Positions 6,948-15,142 of a stretch of 21,903 nt of DNA are shown here, piece by piece (positions within the stretch are counted from its first letter, which is position 1; every line of letters starts with the position of its first letter). This DNA comes from Bacteroidota bacterium (lineage in GTDB: Bacteria; Spirochaetota; Spirochaetia; JABMQR01). The stretch is from positions 1 through 21,903 of the forward strand of contig JABMQR010000360.1 in the NCBI GenBank assembly GCA_013202335.1. The letters run 5' to 3'. Made by a program: the position numbers and the translations under genes. Under the pieces are notes generated by a model, which saw nothing but the letters and a program-made list of their open reading frames with translations, had not been told where the DNA came from and did not search any database.

Positions 6948-8071
6948 CTCAGCTTTTTACCAGCAAAAATAATACCGCAAAAAATAAGAACCTCTATCCC
7001 TAAAAGAGTATAATAAGCTCCTTCTATTCCGACATTTGCACCTATCATCCCAATCAATAGTGGAAACACCATCCCACTAAGAGACATCATGGCAAAGAGT
7101 ACTCCGGTTACTGCACCAGGCTTTCCCGGATACAACCCGGTACCTTTTGACAGCAGATAGGGAAATAATGGACCAATTCCGATTCCATAGAGTGGACAAA
7201 GAACTAATTTCAACCAGGGATACGGCACATTCAAAATTACGATAAGAAGAACGGCCGAAACAGCGAGTCCGGAAATGATTACCAATCCGCTGCGGGCCGA
7301 ATGAGCATAGCGGGAGAGTGAAAATCTTCCGATCATTACCCCGCATAAATAGACACTGACCGCAATACTGGAATAGACGGCAGCAAATCCGACCGTTGTG
7401 GTGAAGTATTCGGCTAACCAGTAGGAAAATCCGATATCAACCCCGACACTGAGGAAAATCAGCAGGCCGACAAACAGAAGTGACTTATCAGAGATAACCG
7501 TTTTCAGAGGAGTTTTGCTCCCATGATGTGCGGTTGTCTTCGGCAGTTTAATGAACAGCATCCACGTAAACAGAATAAACACAAACCCGGCAACCGTAAA
7601 AAAAGCTGCACGCCAGTTGCCGCCCATAAAAAGAACTAATGCAATGATAAGAGGGGCGGCAAAGCTCCCTCCGGCGGCAAACATAGTTGATAAAGAGAGA
7701 TATTTACCCCTTTTTTCGGGAAACATCTGCAGCATAATACTCTGCCCGACTGCCCCAATTGGACCGCCGAAAAGGCTCATGAAGAAAACCGTACTTAGCA
7801 GAGCAATATACCCCGGCGTGAAACCGATTAATACCAGACCTGCCATGAGCATAGTTGCAAGAGATAGCCACAACAATTTCCGTTTACTAAAATCAGAGAC
7901 AACACCTGCAATAAGGGAACCAAGCAGCGAACCAGCTGATAAAAGCGTAAATATCAGACCGGCACTGGAGTAGCTTAAATCAAGTTCAACAATGATTGAT
8001 GGAATCGAAGGTCCCATCAATCCAATCACCATAAGCCACAATCCATTAGCAAGAAAGGCAATCCAGGGCAT
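6929..8071 (-). CDS. Major facilitator superfamily transporter
   Basis: A 380-residue membrane protein with about twelve predicted membrane segments in two six-helix halves. The MFS loop 2-3 motif is present as 'GSLIAGVVSDFSKRK' (about 53-67), and a related sequence, 'CGVMIGRFSLSRYA', occurs after helix 8. The sequence resembles general drug/sugar-type 12-helix MFS carriers without pointing to a substrate. AAGGAG lies eight bases before the ATG. It is the last gene of the catabolic operon, 43 bp after the aldolase, with a terminator overlapping its stop. Since an ABC importer is encoded upstream, one reasonable reading is that this carrier exports a product such as an organic acid; a second uptake route is equally possible. 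Confidence 0.9.
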   Translation of the reverse strand: MPWIAFLANGLWLMVIGLMGPSIPSIIVELDLSYSSAGLIFTLLSAGSLLGSLIAGVVSDFSKRKLLWLSLATMLMAGLVLIGFTPGYIALLSTVFFMSLFGGPIGAVGQSIMLQMFPEKRGKYLSLSTMFAAGGSFAAPLIIALVLFMGGNWRAAFFTVAGFVFILFTWMLFIKLPKTTAHHGSKTPLKTVISDKSLLFVGLLIFLSVGVDIGFSYWLAEYFTTTVGFAAVYSSIAVSVYLCGVMIGRFSLSRYAHSARSGLVIISGLAVSAVLLIVILNVPYPWLKLVLCPLYGIGIGPLFPYLLSKGTGLYPGKPGAVTGVLFAMMSLSGMVFPLLIGMIGANVGIEGAYYTLLGIEVLIFCGIIFAGKKLRKPDTV

Positions 8072-8114
8072 AGTATCTCCTTAATGTACATTCATAATAA
8101 AAGTGAATCAGCTA

Positions 8115-8903
8115 TTAAATATGAGCCATTGCCTGCTTCACGCTCCAACCCTCATGCACAATACCAACCATAGCCTCAATCATAGCCTGCGTATTTTTGT
8201 GCTGCCAGATGTTCCGGCCAATTGCGATACCGGATCCTCCGGCCTGAATAGAGTAGTAGACATCAGCAAAGACATCCTCAATACTGTTTGTTTTGGCACC
8301 GCCCAGAATTACCACCGGAACCATACATCCCGCAATAACCTCAGCAAATGAATCCGGATCACCGGTATAATAGGTCTTCACAATATCAGCCCCAATCTCT
8401 GCAGCCGCTCTGGAAGCAAGCTTAATACCCATAGGATCGGTCGGCTTCATATCTTTCTGCTTTGCCATAGCCTCAACCATCAGAGGAAGCCCCCACTCTT
8501 CAGATTTATCAGCCACAATCGAGGCCTGCCGGGTAAATTCACCCTCACGTGAATGGCCGAATTTAACCGTAACTGCAGTCCCGGAGGCTCCATACCGGAG
8601 AGCGGTTTCCGTTGAAGTAATCAGCTCCTCTTCAAAGCCCCCGCCAAGAATAGTAAACCCGCCGGTCAATCGCAGAACAAGACCCAGGCTTCTGTCGAAA
8701 GCGCCTTCAGCAGCCCGTACAAATCCGCGTGTAGTTAAAACACCATCAGCGCCCCCGGCTACACAATCCTCAATAAGTTTACCCGGCTCATTTATTCCTT
8801 TCATCGGTCCGGCAATACCGCCATGATCAATAGCGACAATAACTGACTTTCCTGTATCCTTTCGAAATATGGAGTTCATCCTAAGAGTTTTTCCTGTGTT
8901 CAT
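8115..8903 (-). CDS. Class I (DhnA/LsrF-type) aldolase
   Basis: A 262-residue TIM-barrel aldolase of the DeoC/LacD/DhnA group, which uses a lysine Schiff base. Visible landmarks are 'VIVAIDHGGIAGP' (21-33, Asp26-His27), 'GADIVKTYYTGD' (171-182) with the Schiff-base candidate Lys176, and phosphate-binding loops 'VVILGGAKT' (197-205) and 'GIAIGRNIWQ' (225-234). The family cleaves or transfers from phosphorylated ketoses; members include archaeal fructose-bisphosphate aldolase, LsrF and sulfosugar transaldolase. AGGAGG four bases before the ATG overlaps the kinase stop codon, so translation is coupled to the FGGY kinase. That pairing suggests it splits the kinase product into a triose phosphate and an aldehyde. 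The substrate is not known. Confidence 0.88.
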   Translation of the reverse strand: MNTGKTLRMNSIFRKDTGKSVIVAIDHGGIAGPMKGINEPGKLIEDCVAGGADGVLTTRGFVRAAEGAFDRSLGLVLRLTGGFTILGGGFEEELITSTETALRYGASGTAVTVKFGHSREGEFTRQASIVADKSEEWGLPLMVEAMAKQKDMKPTDPMGIKLASRAAAEIGADIVKTYYTGDPDSFAEVIAGCMVPVVILGGAKTNSIEDVFADVYYSIQAGGSGIAIGRNIWQHKNTQAMIEAMVGIVHEGWSVKQAMAHI

Positions 8904-8911
8904 GCTTCCTC

Positions 8912-10357
8912 CTAATCTTCAATTCGGGAGAGTGCACTGAATACATTTTTCAGTCCGCCGTAAGCTCCCCGGTACAATTCAAACATATCATCATATAAAC
9001 CACGGGTTTCCCGGCACGGTTCATACACTTTCCCTATTTGTACAATAGCATCTGCAGTTTCCGCCAGATTATCAGAATCTCCCAGAGCACAGAGTGCAAG
9101 AGCAAGATCTCCCAGCAATTCCGATTCAGTCGATTTCGGGGCAAGAATATTCTTTCCCGTAATATCAGCCTTAATCTGGTTCCACAAGCCGCTTTTTGAC
9201 GGACCGCCGGTTATCCTGAGATCATCTATATGCGCTCCATTCTCAGATATCACCTCTATAACATCACGCATGGCAAACCCAATAGATTCCAGCACTGCTC
9301 TCACCATCTCATTCCTACCATGATTCAGGCCCAATCCAATAAAGGCACCCCGTGCATCCGGATTCCAGAGTGGAGCACGTTCACCGGTAAGATACGGCAG
9401 GAAAAGAAGCTTGCTCGCTCCTGGCTGCGCCATAGCCGCCTCGGCATCCAATTCGCTGTACGGTATGCTGGCTGCACCAACGATATCCTTTACCCAATCA
9501 AAGGCCCGTCCCGATGTCGATATAATCCCCGATATGTTATACCAGGGTTCAACAACATGGCCGTACCACATAAGTCGGGGATCTGATATACGCTTCTCAG
9601 TGCACAGATTAATTCCTTCGGAAGTACCGGCCCGGTCACAGGCTCTGCCCGGGTAGACTGCACCGGTTCCAAGAAGAGAAACTACAAAATCGGGGCCGGC
9701 CGCAATCACAGGAAGTCCGTTTGGTAAACCTGATGCTGCTGAGCCTGCAGAACTAACCTTCCCTGCAATTTGGCCGGGTTTGATAAAATCCGGGAATTTA
9801 TCACTATCCAGATTAACTTTTCCCAACAAATCATCATCCCAGAAATACTGCAGAAAATGGCTGCCGGGAAGTATGGTTACCGCCTCACCAGTCAACCAAA
9901 AAGTCATGGATTCAGGGCAGGAAAGAAAGTATTTAGTCTTTTCATAGACTGATGGTTTATGCTGTGCAATCCACAGTGCTTTTGGAAGATAGAAAGTAGT
10001 ATCGATATACCGACCGGCAACTTCCTGAATTCTTGCAGTTTCGGCAATCCCCCGCCTATCCATCCAGCTCATCACCGGCTTGAGAAACTCCCCATTTTCG
10101 GCAACAGGAACAAGAGTCGGTCCATTACCGCTTATAACTGCAGCCCTGATCAATCCAGTTGAACCAGACTCAGCAATAAGTTCCTGGGAAATCTCCCTGA
10201 AAGCAAGTTTCCACTGGTCAGTATCAGCCTCATAGTGTCCGGAGGTACCTTTCTTAACCATTTCCAGATTTCGTGAAGAGAGTTTGATAAACTCACCTGT
10301 CTCTGACAGGAGAGCCCCTTTGATGGCTGTCGTTCCTATATCATATGCTAAAATCAT
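8912..10357 (-). CDS. FGGY-family carbohydrate kinase
   Basis: A 481-residue two-domain sugar kinase of the FGGY (xylulokinase-like) family. Domain I has the phosphate loop 'AYDIGTTAIKGAL' (4-16, Asp6), 'SWMDRR' (97-102) and the catalytic Asp223 in 'AAGPDFVVSLLGTG' (219-232), followed by 'AGTSEGINL'. Domain II has the family signature 'RITGGPSKSGLWNQI' near 379-393. It would phosphorylate a ketose or polyol with ATP. Specificity cannot be read; 'AGPD' replaces the more common 'AGxxD' spacing of xylulokinases, pointing away from plain xylulokinase. Its ATG overlaps the stop of the upstream dehydrogenase (ATGA), and its stop overlaps the ribosome-binding site of the aldolase, so all three are translationally coupled. 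Confidence 0.92.
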   Translation of the reverse strand: MILAYDIGTTAIKGALLSETGEFIKLSSRNLEMVKKGTSGHYEADTDQWKLAFREISQELIAESGSTGLIRAAVISGNGPTLVPVAENGEFLKPVMSWMDRRGIAETARIQEVAGRYIDTTFYLPKALWIAQHKPSVYEKTKYFLSCPESMTFWLTGEAVTILPGSHFLQYFWDDDLLGKVNLDSDKFPDFIKPGQIAGKVSSAGSAASGLPNGLPVIAAGPDFVVSLLGTGAVYPGRACDRAGTSEGINLCTEKRISDPRLMWYGHVVEPWYNISGIISTSGRAFDWVKDIVGAASIPYSELDAEAAMAQPGASKLLFLPYLTGERAPLWNPDARGAFIGLGLNHGRNEMVRAVLESIGFAMRDVIEVISENGAHIDDLRITGGPSKSGLWNQIKADITGKNILAPKSTESELLGDLALALCALGDSDNLAETADAIVQIGKVYEPCRETRGLYDDMFELYRGAYGGLKNVFSALSRIED

Positions 10358-11379
10358 TTTTCTGTTCCTAAAAGGACCCTTTGTGTATCTGAACTCATTG
10401 CGGCATTAATACCATCCGCAATATCCTCAAACCCAACAATCCGACTTAAAAGCGGTGCAACCTTCACTCTGCCGAATGAGAGTAACCGGACAGCCTGCTG
10501 AAAATCAAACTCTGTTCTTCCTTCAGTTCCGGTAACCAGCACCTCATTTCTGTGCAGGGTGTTCATATCAATCGGCAGAACCGGTTTAGCCTGCATATAA
10601 GCTGTGTAGATATTGATCCTTCCATTTTTGCGAATTGCACTAAATGCATTATTCAGAGCCGTCAGCGCCGGGCTGGTAACCACACAGGCATCCACCCCTC
10701 TTCCGCCGGTAAGCTTTTTCAGCTCTACAGTAATATCACACTCAATCGGATTAAATACCCCATCTGCACCCATCTCAATTGCCATCTTCAACCTTTCAGC
10801 ATCGACATCGGAAACAAATACTCTGGTGCCCATTGCAAGAGCCACCTGCAGGTGCATAAGCCCCATGGGACCGGCTCCGACTATTAATACATCTTCAGCA
10901 ATTGTCACCTGCAGTTTTTTAAGTGATCGTATACAGCAGGCCACCGGTTCTGAGAAAGCTGCTTCCTCAAGAGGAAGGTTATCCCCAATCTGGTGCACCT
11001 GGTTCGGTTTTACCGCAACATAATCTGAAAAACCCCCGAGTGGTTTAACACTTCTGTTAAAACGATTCTCACACAAATTTGATTGCCCGGTCCGACAAAA
11101 ATAGCACTCATGACAGCGGTAGACCATATCAACTGCTACTCTGTCCCCGATTTTCAAGGGTGTAACCACCCCGTCGGCTATCTCCGCCACTTCACCGGAA
11201 ACTTCATGTCCCGGAATAAGAGGATAGAATATTTTCATATCACCCCGGTAAAGACGCTGCTCCAGCGTACAAATTCCGCAGTATTTCACCCGTATCAGAA
11301 CTTCGCCCGGTTTAAGTTCCGGCTTTGAAAGCTCTTTGATAGTAATTTTCTGTGCATCTTCCAATACAGCTGACTTCAT
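10354..11379 (-). CDS. Zinc-dependent dehydrogenase (MDR family), operon-encoded
   Basis: A 341-residue medium-chain dehydrogenase. Catalytic-zinc ligands are Cys37 in 'YCGICTLEQR' and His58-Glu59 in 'IPGHEVSGEV'; structural-zinc cysteines are Cys89, Cys92, Cys95 and Cys103. The nucleotide loop is 'VLIVGAGPMGLMH'. The usual 'CGTD' after the zinc cysteine is 'CTLEQR' here, so the conserved Asp that normally follows is absent and substrate binding may differ from sorbitol or threonine dehydrogenases. AGGAG six bases upstream supports the ATG. It follows the permease gene after a 97-bp gap containing a strong hairpin, and overlaps the FGGY kinase by four bases. The expected role is oxidation of an imported polyol to the ketose that the kinase uses; this is inference from order. 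Confidence 0.92.
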   Translation of the reverse strand: MKSAVLEDAQKITIKELSKPELKPGEVLIRVKYCGICTLEQRLYRGDMKIFYPLIPGHEVSGEVAEIADGVVTPLKIGDRVAVDMVYRCHECYFCRTGQSNLCENRFNRSVKPLGGFSDYVAVKPNQVHQIGDNLPLEEAAFSEPVACCIRSLKKLQVTIAEDVLIVGAGPMGLMHLQVALAMGTRVFVSDVDAERLKMAIEMGADGVFNPIECDITVELKKLTGGRGVDACVVTSPALTALNNAFSAIRKNGRINIYTAYMQAKPVLPIDMNTLHRNEVLVTGTEGRTEFDFQQAVRLLSFGRVKVAPLLSRIVGFEDIADGINAAMSSDTQRVLLGTEK

Positions 11380-11390
11380 GTTTACTCCTA

Positions 11391-11431
11391 GAGGTAATTT
11401 CCTAAAAATGCTCTATTTTTGAAATTACCTC
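11391..11431. promoter_or_regulatory. Strong intercistronic inverted repeat before the zinc dehydrogenase
   Basis: Perfect 11-bp arms GAGGTAATTTC (11391-11401) and GAAATTACCTC (11421-11431), continued inside by AAAAAT/ATTTTT around a five-base loop (GCTCT on the plus strand) with a two-base bulge. On the minus-strand transcript the 3' arm ends one base before the AGGAG of the dehydrogenase. No U-run follows it on that strand, so it is not a standard terminator there. It may be an mRNA processing or stability hairpin separating transporter from enzyme genes, a translation-control element, or an operator. Confidence 0.6.
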
Positions 11432-11476
11432 AATTTTTCAAAAAAACAGATCACCAAACTCGAAACTAATACAAAA

Positions 11477-12379
11477 CTACTTCGTCGCTTTATGCTTAAC
11501 CATTGACATGATAACCATAGCCGTAACCGTAATAATATAGGGAAATGCAAGAATGAAATCTGCCGGTATATCAAGAAAGCCCTGTGCATAATTTGACAGG
11601 CTCTCAGCCAGACCAAATACAAATGCAGCACCGAGTATACCAAACGGTGTCTTTCCTCCAAGATATATGACAACCAGTGCAATCCATCCCCTTCCGGATG
11701 AGATGTTCGGCACATACGCTCCCAGATTCAGCGTAAGAACAGCGCCTGCAAGACCGCAGGTAAAACCTGAGATGATGATTCCCGCCATCTGATAGTTGCG
11801 GGGCTTCAAACCTGCTGCTTTCAATGCCTCCGGATTACTCCCGGTACCTCTGAGTCTGTACCCAAATGGTGTTTTGTATATGAGAATCCAGGCAAGCACA
11901 ACGATCAGCCATCCAAAATATACAAGAACATTGTGCCCAAAAAGGATATCCCCGATTACCGGAATACCATGAAGTGCGGGGATACGGAGAATGGGAAGAG
12001 ACGGCAGCCCCTCAAAAAGAAGGACACCCTTTGTCCCGAATAGATAGAAGGCCAGAACGGTAGTAAATCCGCCGGCCAGCAGATTTGTCGCCAGACCGGT
12101 AATAAAAATATTTGCCCGCAGATAGAGCGTTATGGCTCCGAAAATAAATGCGAAAAACATCGTCATCAATATCCCCAGGAGGATTCCCAGAAACAGACTG
12201 CCTGTGGAAGCTGCAAATACCACACTGAAAAAGGCTCCAATAAGAATAAGCCCTTCAAGAGCAATATTGAGCATGCCGGCAAGCTCAGTCATCAACCCAC
12301 CAATCCCTGCTAACAGGAAAGGGGTCATAATACTGATCGAATTATGGATGATCGGGATGGAAAATTCGCCGTTACTCAT
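11477..12379 (-). CDS. BMP-type ABC transporter permease 2 (NupQ-like)
   Basis: A 300-residue polytopic membrane protein of the branched-chain/BMP permease superfamily, with about eight hydrophobic segments. It starts with a 'TPFLLAGIGGLMTELAG' helix and carries the family pattern 'LNIALEGLILIGAF' and 'GGKTPFGILGAAFVFG' near the C-terminus. It forms half of the transmembrane channel with the preceding permease. The start ATG overlaps the preceding stop as ATGA, with AAGGAG six bases upstream, so the two permeases are made in equal amounts. The cognate ATPase and binding protein are encoded upstream. In characterised systems this class imports nucleosides, riboflavin or sugars; the ligand here is unknown. 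Confidence 0.93.
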   Translation of the reverse strand: MSNGEFSIPIIHNSISIMTPFLLAGIGGLMTELAGMLNIALEGLILIGAFFSVVFAASTGSLFLGILLGILMTMFFAFIFGAITLYLRANIFITGLATNLLAGGFTTVLAFYLFGTKGVLLFEGLPSLPILRIPALHGIPVIGDILFGHNVLVYFGWLIVVLAWILIYKTPFGYRLRGTGSNPEALKAAGLKPRNYQMAGIIISGFTCGLAGAVLTLNLGAYVPNISSGRGWIALVVIYLGGKTPFGILGAAFVFGLAESLSNYAQGFLDIPADFILAFPYIITVTAMVIMSMVKHKATK

Positions 12380-13422
12380 GCCGTTCTCCTTCTGCGCTGA
12401 ACAAATGAGTAGATGGCCTGAGCCGTTATCAGGTAGAACACCACCGCCTGCACAACAGAAGCAATCTCAATAGTTACATCAGCATTTATCATCGCCGATT
12501 TTGCACCCGCCTCAAGGTAGGCAAAAAACAGTGCCGCAGGAATGACTGCAATAGGATTATTTTTAGCAATCAGAGCTACCGCAATTCCATTCCAGCCCAT
12601 ACCACCGGAAAATCCTTTGAACAGCATATGCTGCGTCCCCATAACCGTAACACCACCGGCCAGCCCATGAAAGCCTCCGCTTAACACCATCGGCAGCAGG
12701 AAGTATTTCCTGATATTGAGTCCCCCATATCGGGCAAATTCAGGATTCAGGCCGCAGATCCGCATCTCATAACCCTGATGGGTTTTAAACAGGTAAAAGT
12801 ATGCAAAAATTGCCAGCACTACAATAAACACTATGCTGATATCCAGATTCGACGGTGGAAATATCTTCAAAAACCAGTACTGTTCAGCAATTTTCGAACT
12901 TGTCAGAAGACTGCTCTCCGGATCCTGCAAAACACCGGTGATAATATTATCAACGATAAAAATCAGCGCATTGGATATCAGAAACGAGGATATGAGCTCA
13001 TCTGTCCGCCACTTAAACTTAAAGTATCCTGAGATTCCGGCTACTACTGCACCGGCTGCAACTGCCGCAGCAAGGCTAAGTGGAATACCGATAATTCCCG
13101 ACAATCCAGGAAGTGCAAGACAAACTGATGCAGTTGCAAGTCCTCCGATATATACCTGCCCCTCTCCACCGAGATTGAACATGGAAGCCCTGAAGGCAAA
13201 GGAGATCCCCAGACCAGTCAGCATGAGAGGAATTGCCGCATTCAGCATATTCCCGAAATAATACTTATTCGTAAAAGGTCCTGCTAAAAAGTAGTAAATC
13301 GTATCTTTCGGCGTATCACTCATGATAAAAATCATAATGAACATGACAATAAAAGCAATGACGAGCGTAACTCCAAGACCGGCTAAAGAGACAAAAGCAT
13401 TACTGCTGCGATTAATTTTCAC
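12376..13422 (-). CDS. BMP-type ABC transporter permease 1 (NupP-like)
   Basis: A 348-residue polytopic membrane protein of the same permease superfamily. It has an N-terminal signal-anchor-like helix, 'MLTGLGISFAFRASMFNLGGEGQ' spread over two elements, and 'GMGWNGIAVALIAKNNPIAV' before the last helices. I place the start at a GTG at 13422: GGAGG lies six bases upstream, and the predicted protein begins MKINRSSN. A longer reading from ATG at 13449 is possible but has no ribosome-binding site and would add an unconvincing basic, cysteine-containing tail. With the chosen start it overlaps the ATPase gene by 11 bases. The 'FNLGGEGQVYIGG' segment is typical of the NupP side of the heterodimer. 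Confidence 0.92.
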   Translation of the reverse strand: MKINRSSNAFVSLAGLGVTLVIAFIVMFIMIFIMSDTPKDTIYYFLAGPFTNKYYFGNMLNAAIPLMLTGLGISFAFRASMFNLGGEGQVYIGGLATASVCLALPGLSGIIGIPLSLAAAVAAGAVVAGISGYFKFKWRTDELISSFLISNALIFIVDNIITGVLQDPESSLLTSSKIAEQYWFLKIFPPSNLDISIVFIVVLAIFAYFYLFKTHQGYEMRICGLNPEFARYGGLNIRKYFLLPMVLSGGFHGLAGGVTVMGTQHMLFKGFSGGMGWNGIAVALIAKNNPIAVIPAALFFAYLEAGAKSAMINADVTIEIASVVQAVVFYLITAQAIYSFVQRRRRTA

Positions 13423-14992
13423 TTTTACCCTCCGCGTGCACATCGCCATTTATATCATCTCTACTATCGGCAAAATCATCTTTCAATCCGAGCATATACT
13501 CTCCAATAAACTCTCTGGTCAACTGGTTGGATATCTCCCTCTCCATAACAATACGTCCCCGATACATGACCATTACTTTATCAGCAAGAGCAAGTATTTC
13601 ATCAATATTTGATGAGATGATAATGACCGCGACACCCCGTTCACGCACCTCAAGTATTTTCCCATAAATAAAATCGCTGCTGGCAACATCCAGACCCCAT
13701 GTAGGCTCAGAAAAAAGAATAAAGTCCTTAACCCTCTTCAGTTCACGAGCCAGAATGACCTTCTGGATATTTCCGCCCGACAGTGTGCCGATTGGTACAT
13801 TTTCACTACCATCAATCTGGAACTCACTAATCAGACCCTTCACATGATTTGAAACTTTGTCCCTGTCAAACACACCGCCCTTATTAAGATAATCGTGGTG
13901 GTTGGTGATAATCATGTTCTCTTTAATAGAGGTCTGCATACTCGATCCACGATTAAGCCTATCTGTAGGAACATAGGAAAATCCGATTTCACGAAGCTGC
14001 ATTGCAGACATATTAGTGATGAAATCATCGTTATGAAAGATTTCTCCGCTTGTAATCGGCATCAGCCCTGATATTACATCTTCCAGTTCAGTCAGACCGT
14101 TTCCAGCCACTCCCGTAATGCCGACAATTTCACATGTGGAAGCTGAAATATTCACCCTGTCCAATAGTGGTCGTTTTTGGTGTTTTTTCACCACAGAAAC
14201 ATTCTCTAAAGAAAGTACCGGTTCCAGGCAATACCCCGGTTTCTTAAAAAAATCGAAGACAACGTGTTTACCCACCATTAATTTTGAAATTTCATGTTCA
14301 TCAACATCTTTTGTCTCTCTGACTGCAACAACTTTTCCCTTCCGCATAACGGTTATTCGATCAGAGATCCCCTTTACCTCTGCTAGTTTATGGGTAATGA
14401 TAATGATCGTTTTCCCCTGGCTAACCAGTCTTCTGAGTGTTTCAAAGAGCCTTCTAATCTCCTGTTCGGTAAGTACAGAGGTAGGTTCATCAAGAATAAG
14501 TATATCTGCCTTCCGGTAGAGCATTTTAATAATTTCGACCTGCTGCATCTGTCCGACACTCAGGTCGGAAATCTTTGTTTCCGGTGAAATATGAAAATTA
14601 TTCTGCTCAATTACAGCAGCTACCTCTTTCATCGCCCGTTTATTATCAAACAGAAAACCACCCTGTTTCGGTTCCTTTCCCAACACTACATTCTGCGCCA
14701 CGGTAAATTCCTGAACGAGCTTAAAGTGCTGATGCACCATCCCTATGCCTTGAGTATTTGCCGCAATCGGGCTGCTGATCTTTACTTTATTGCCGTTTAT
14801 GATGATAGTCCCTGAATCCGGCTGTTCCAATCCATACAGAATTTTCATCAGTGTGCTTTTTCCGGCTCCATTTTCCCCAACAAGAGCATGTATCTCGCCT
14901 TTTCTTACCTCAAGACTAACGTCTTCGTTCGCCTTGATATTGGAGGAATCATAGATTTTTGTAATATTCCGCATTGCAAGATAGGTTTCCAC
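13412..14992 (-). CDS. BMP-type ABC transporter ATP-binding protein (two fused ATPase domains)
   Basis: A 526-residue protein with two ABC ATPase domains in tandem, as in sugar and nucleoside importers of the NupO/RbsA type. The first domain is intact: Walker A 'GENGAGKST', signature 'LSVGQMQQVE' and Walker B 'LILDEPTS'. The second has the degenerate P-loop 'GVAGNGLTEL', the signature 'LSGGNIQKV' and 'FSEPTWGLD', the usual asymmetric pattern in this class. I prefer the GTG start at 14992, with GGAG six bases upstream; an in-frame ATG at 15007 would add five residues but has no ribosome-binding site. It couples ATP hydrolysis on the cytoplasmic face to the two permeases. It lies after the binding-protein gene, separated by a terminator-like hairpin. 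Confidence 0.95.
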   Translation of the reverse strand: METYLAMRNITKIYDSSNIKANEDVSLEVRKGEIHALVGENGAGKSTLMKILYGLEQPDSGTIIINGNKVKISSPIAANTQGIGMVHQHFKLVQEFTVAQNVVLGKEPKQGGFLFDNKRAMKEVAAVIEQNNFHISPETKISDLSVGQMQQVEIIKMLYRKADILILDEPTSVLTEQEIRRLFETLRRLVSQGKTIIIITHKLAEVKGISDRITVMRKGKVVAVRETKDVDEHEISKLMVGKHVVFDFFKKPGYCLEPVLSLENVSVVKKHQKRPLLDRVNISASTCEIVGITGVAGNGLTELEDVISGLMPITSGEIFHNDDFITNMSAMQLREIGFSYVPTDRLNRGSSMQTSIKENMIITNHHDYLNKGGVFDRDKVSNHVKGLISEFQIDGSENVPIGTLSGGNIQKVILARELKRVKDFILFSEPTWGLDVASSDFIYGKILEVRERGVAVIIISSNIDEILALADKVMVMYRGRIVMEREISNQLTREFIGEYMLGLKDDFADSRDDINGDVHAEGKSEN

Positions 14993-15089
14993 TTTCATCT
15001 CCATCATTAGCAGGGGCTCATCCAGTCAGATTTCTCACGACGGCTGGAGATACTCACGTGTATGTGAATGGGTCTCCGGTTAATTCATA

Positions 15090-15129
15090 GAAAAGATTAG
15101 AAAGAACCCGCTGAACAAACAGCGGGCTC
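15090..15129 (-). terminator. Terminator-like hairpin between binding protein and ATPase genes
   Basis: On the minus strand GAGCCCGCTG (15129-15120) pairs with CAGCGGGTTC (15113-15104), ten pairs including one G-U, around the six-base loop TTTGTT. A T-rich tail of interrupted TTT and TTTT runs follows down to 15090. In transporter operons such a leaky terminator right after the binding-protein gene commonly keeps that protein in excess over the membrane parts. The ATPase gene starts ~98 bases further on, so readthrough is expected. Confidence 0.75.
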
Positions 15130-15142
15130 AATAAATTCTTTT

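Noticed and set aside
10552..11023. Two plus-strand open frames opposite the zinc dehydrogenase
   Set aside because: They are antisense to a secure coding region, with no ribosome-binding site or recognisable domains.
11391..11455. Hairpin at 11391-11431 as a plus-strand terminator, since a T-rich stretch follows on that strand
   Set aside because: There is no plus-strand gene upstream to terminate; the minus-strand side faces the dehydrogenase ribosome-binding site.
12132..13261. Plus-strand open frames opposite the two permease genes
   Set aside because: They are antisense shadows of membrane-protein genes; the translations are rich in Pro, Ser and Ile without family features.
13423..13449. 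Nine-residue extension of permease 1 starting at ATG 13449
   Set aside because: No ribosome-binding site precedes it, whereas GGAGG sits six bases before the GTG at 13422.
15046..15077. GGAGA...TCTCC inverted repeat between the binding-protein hairpin and the ATPase gene
   Set aside because: Arms of only five bases with a long loop; too weak to call beyond chance.
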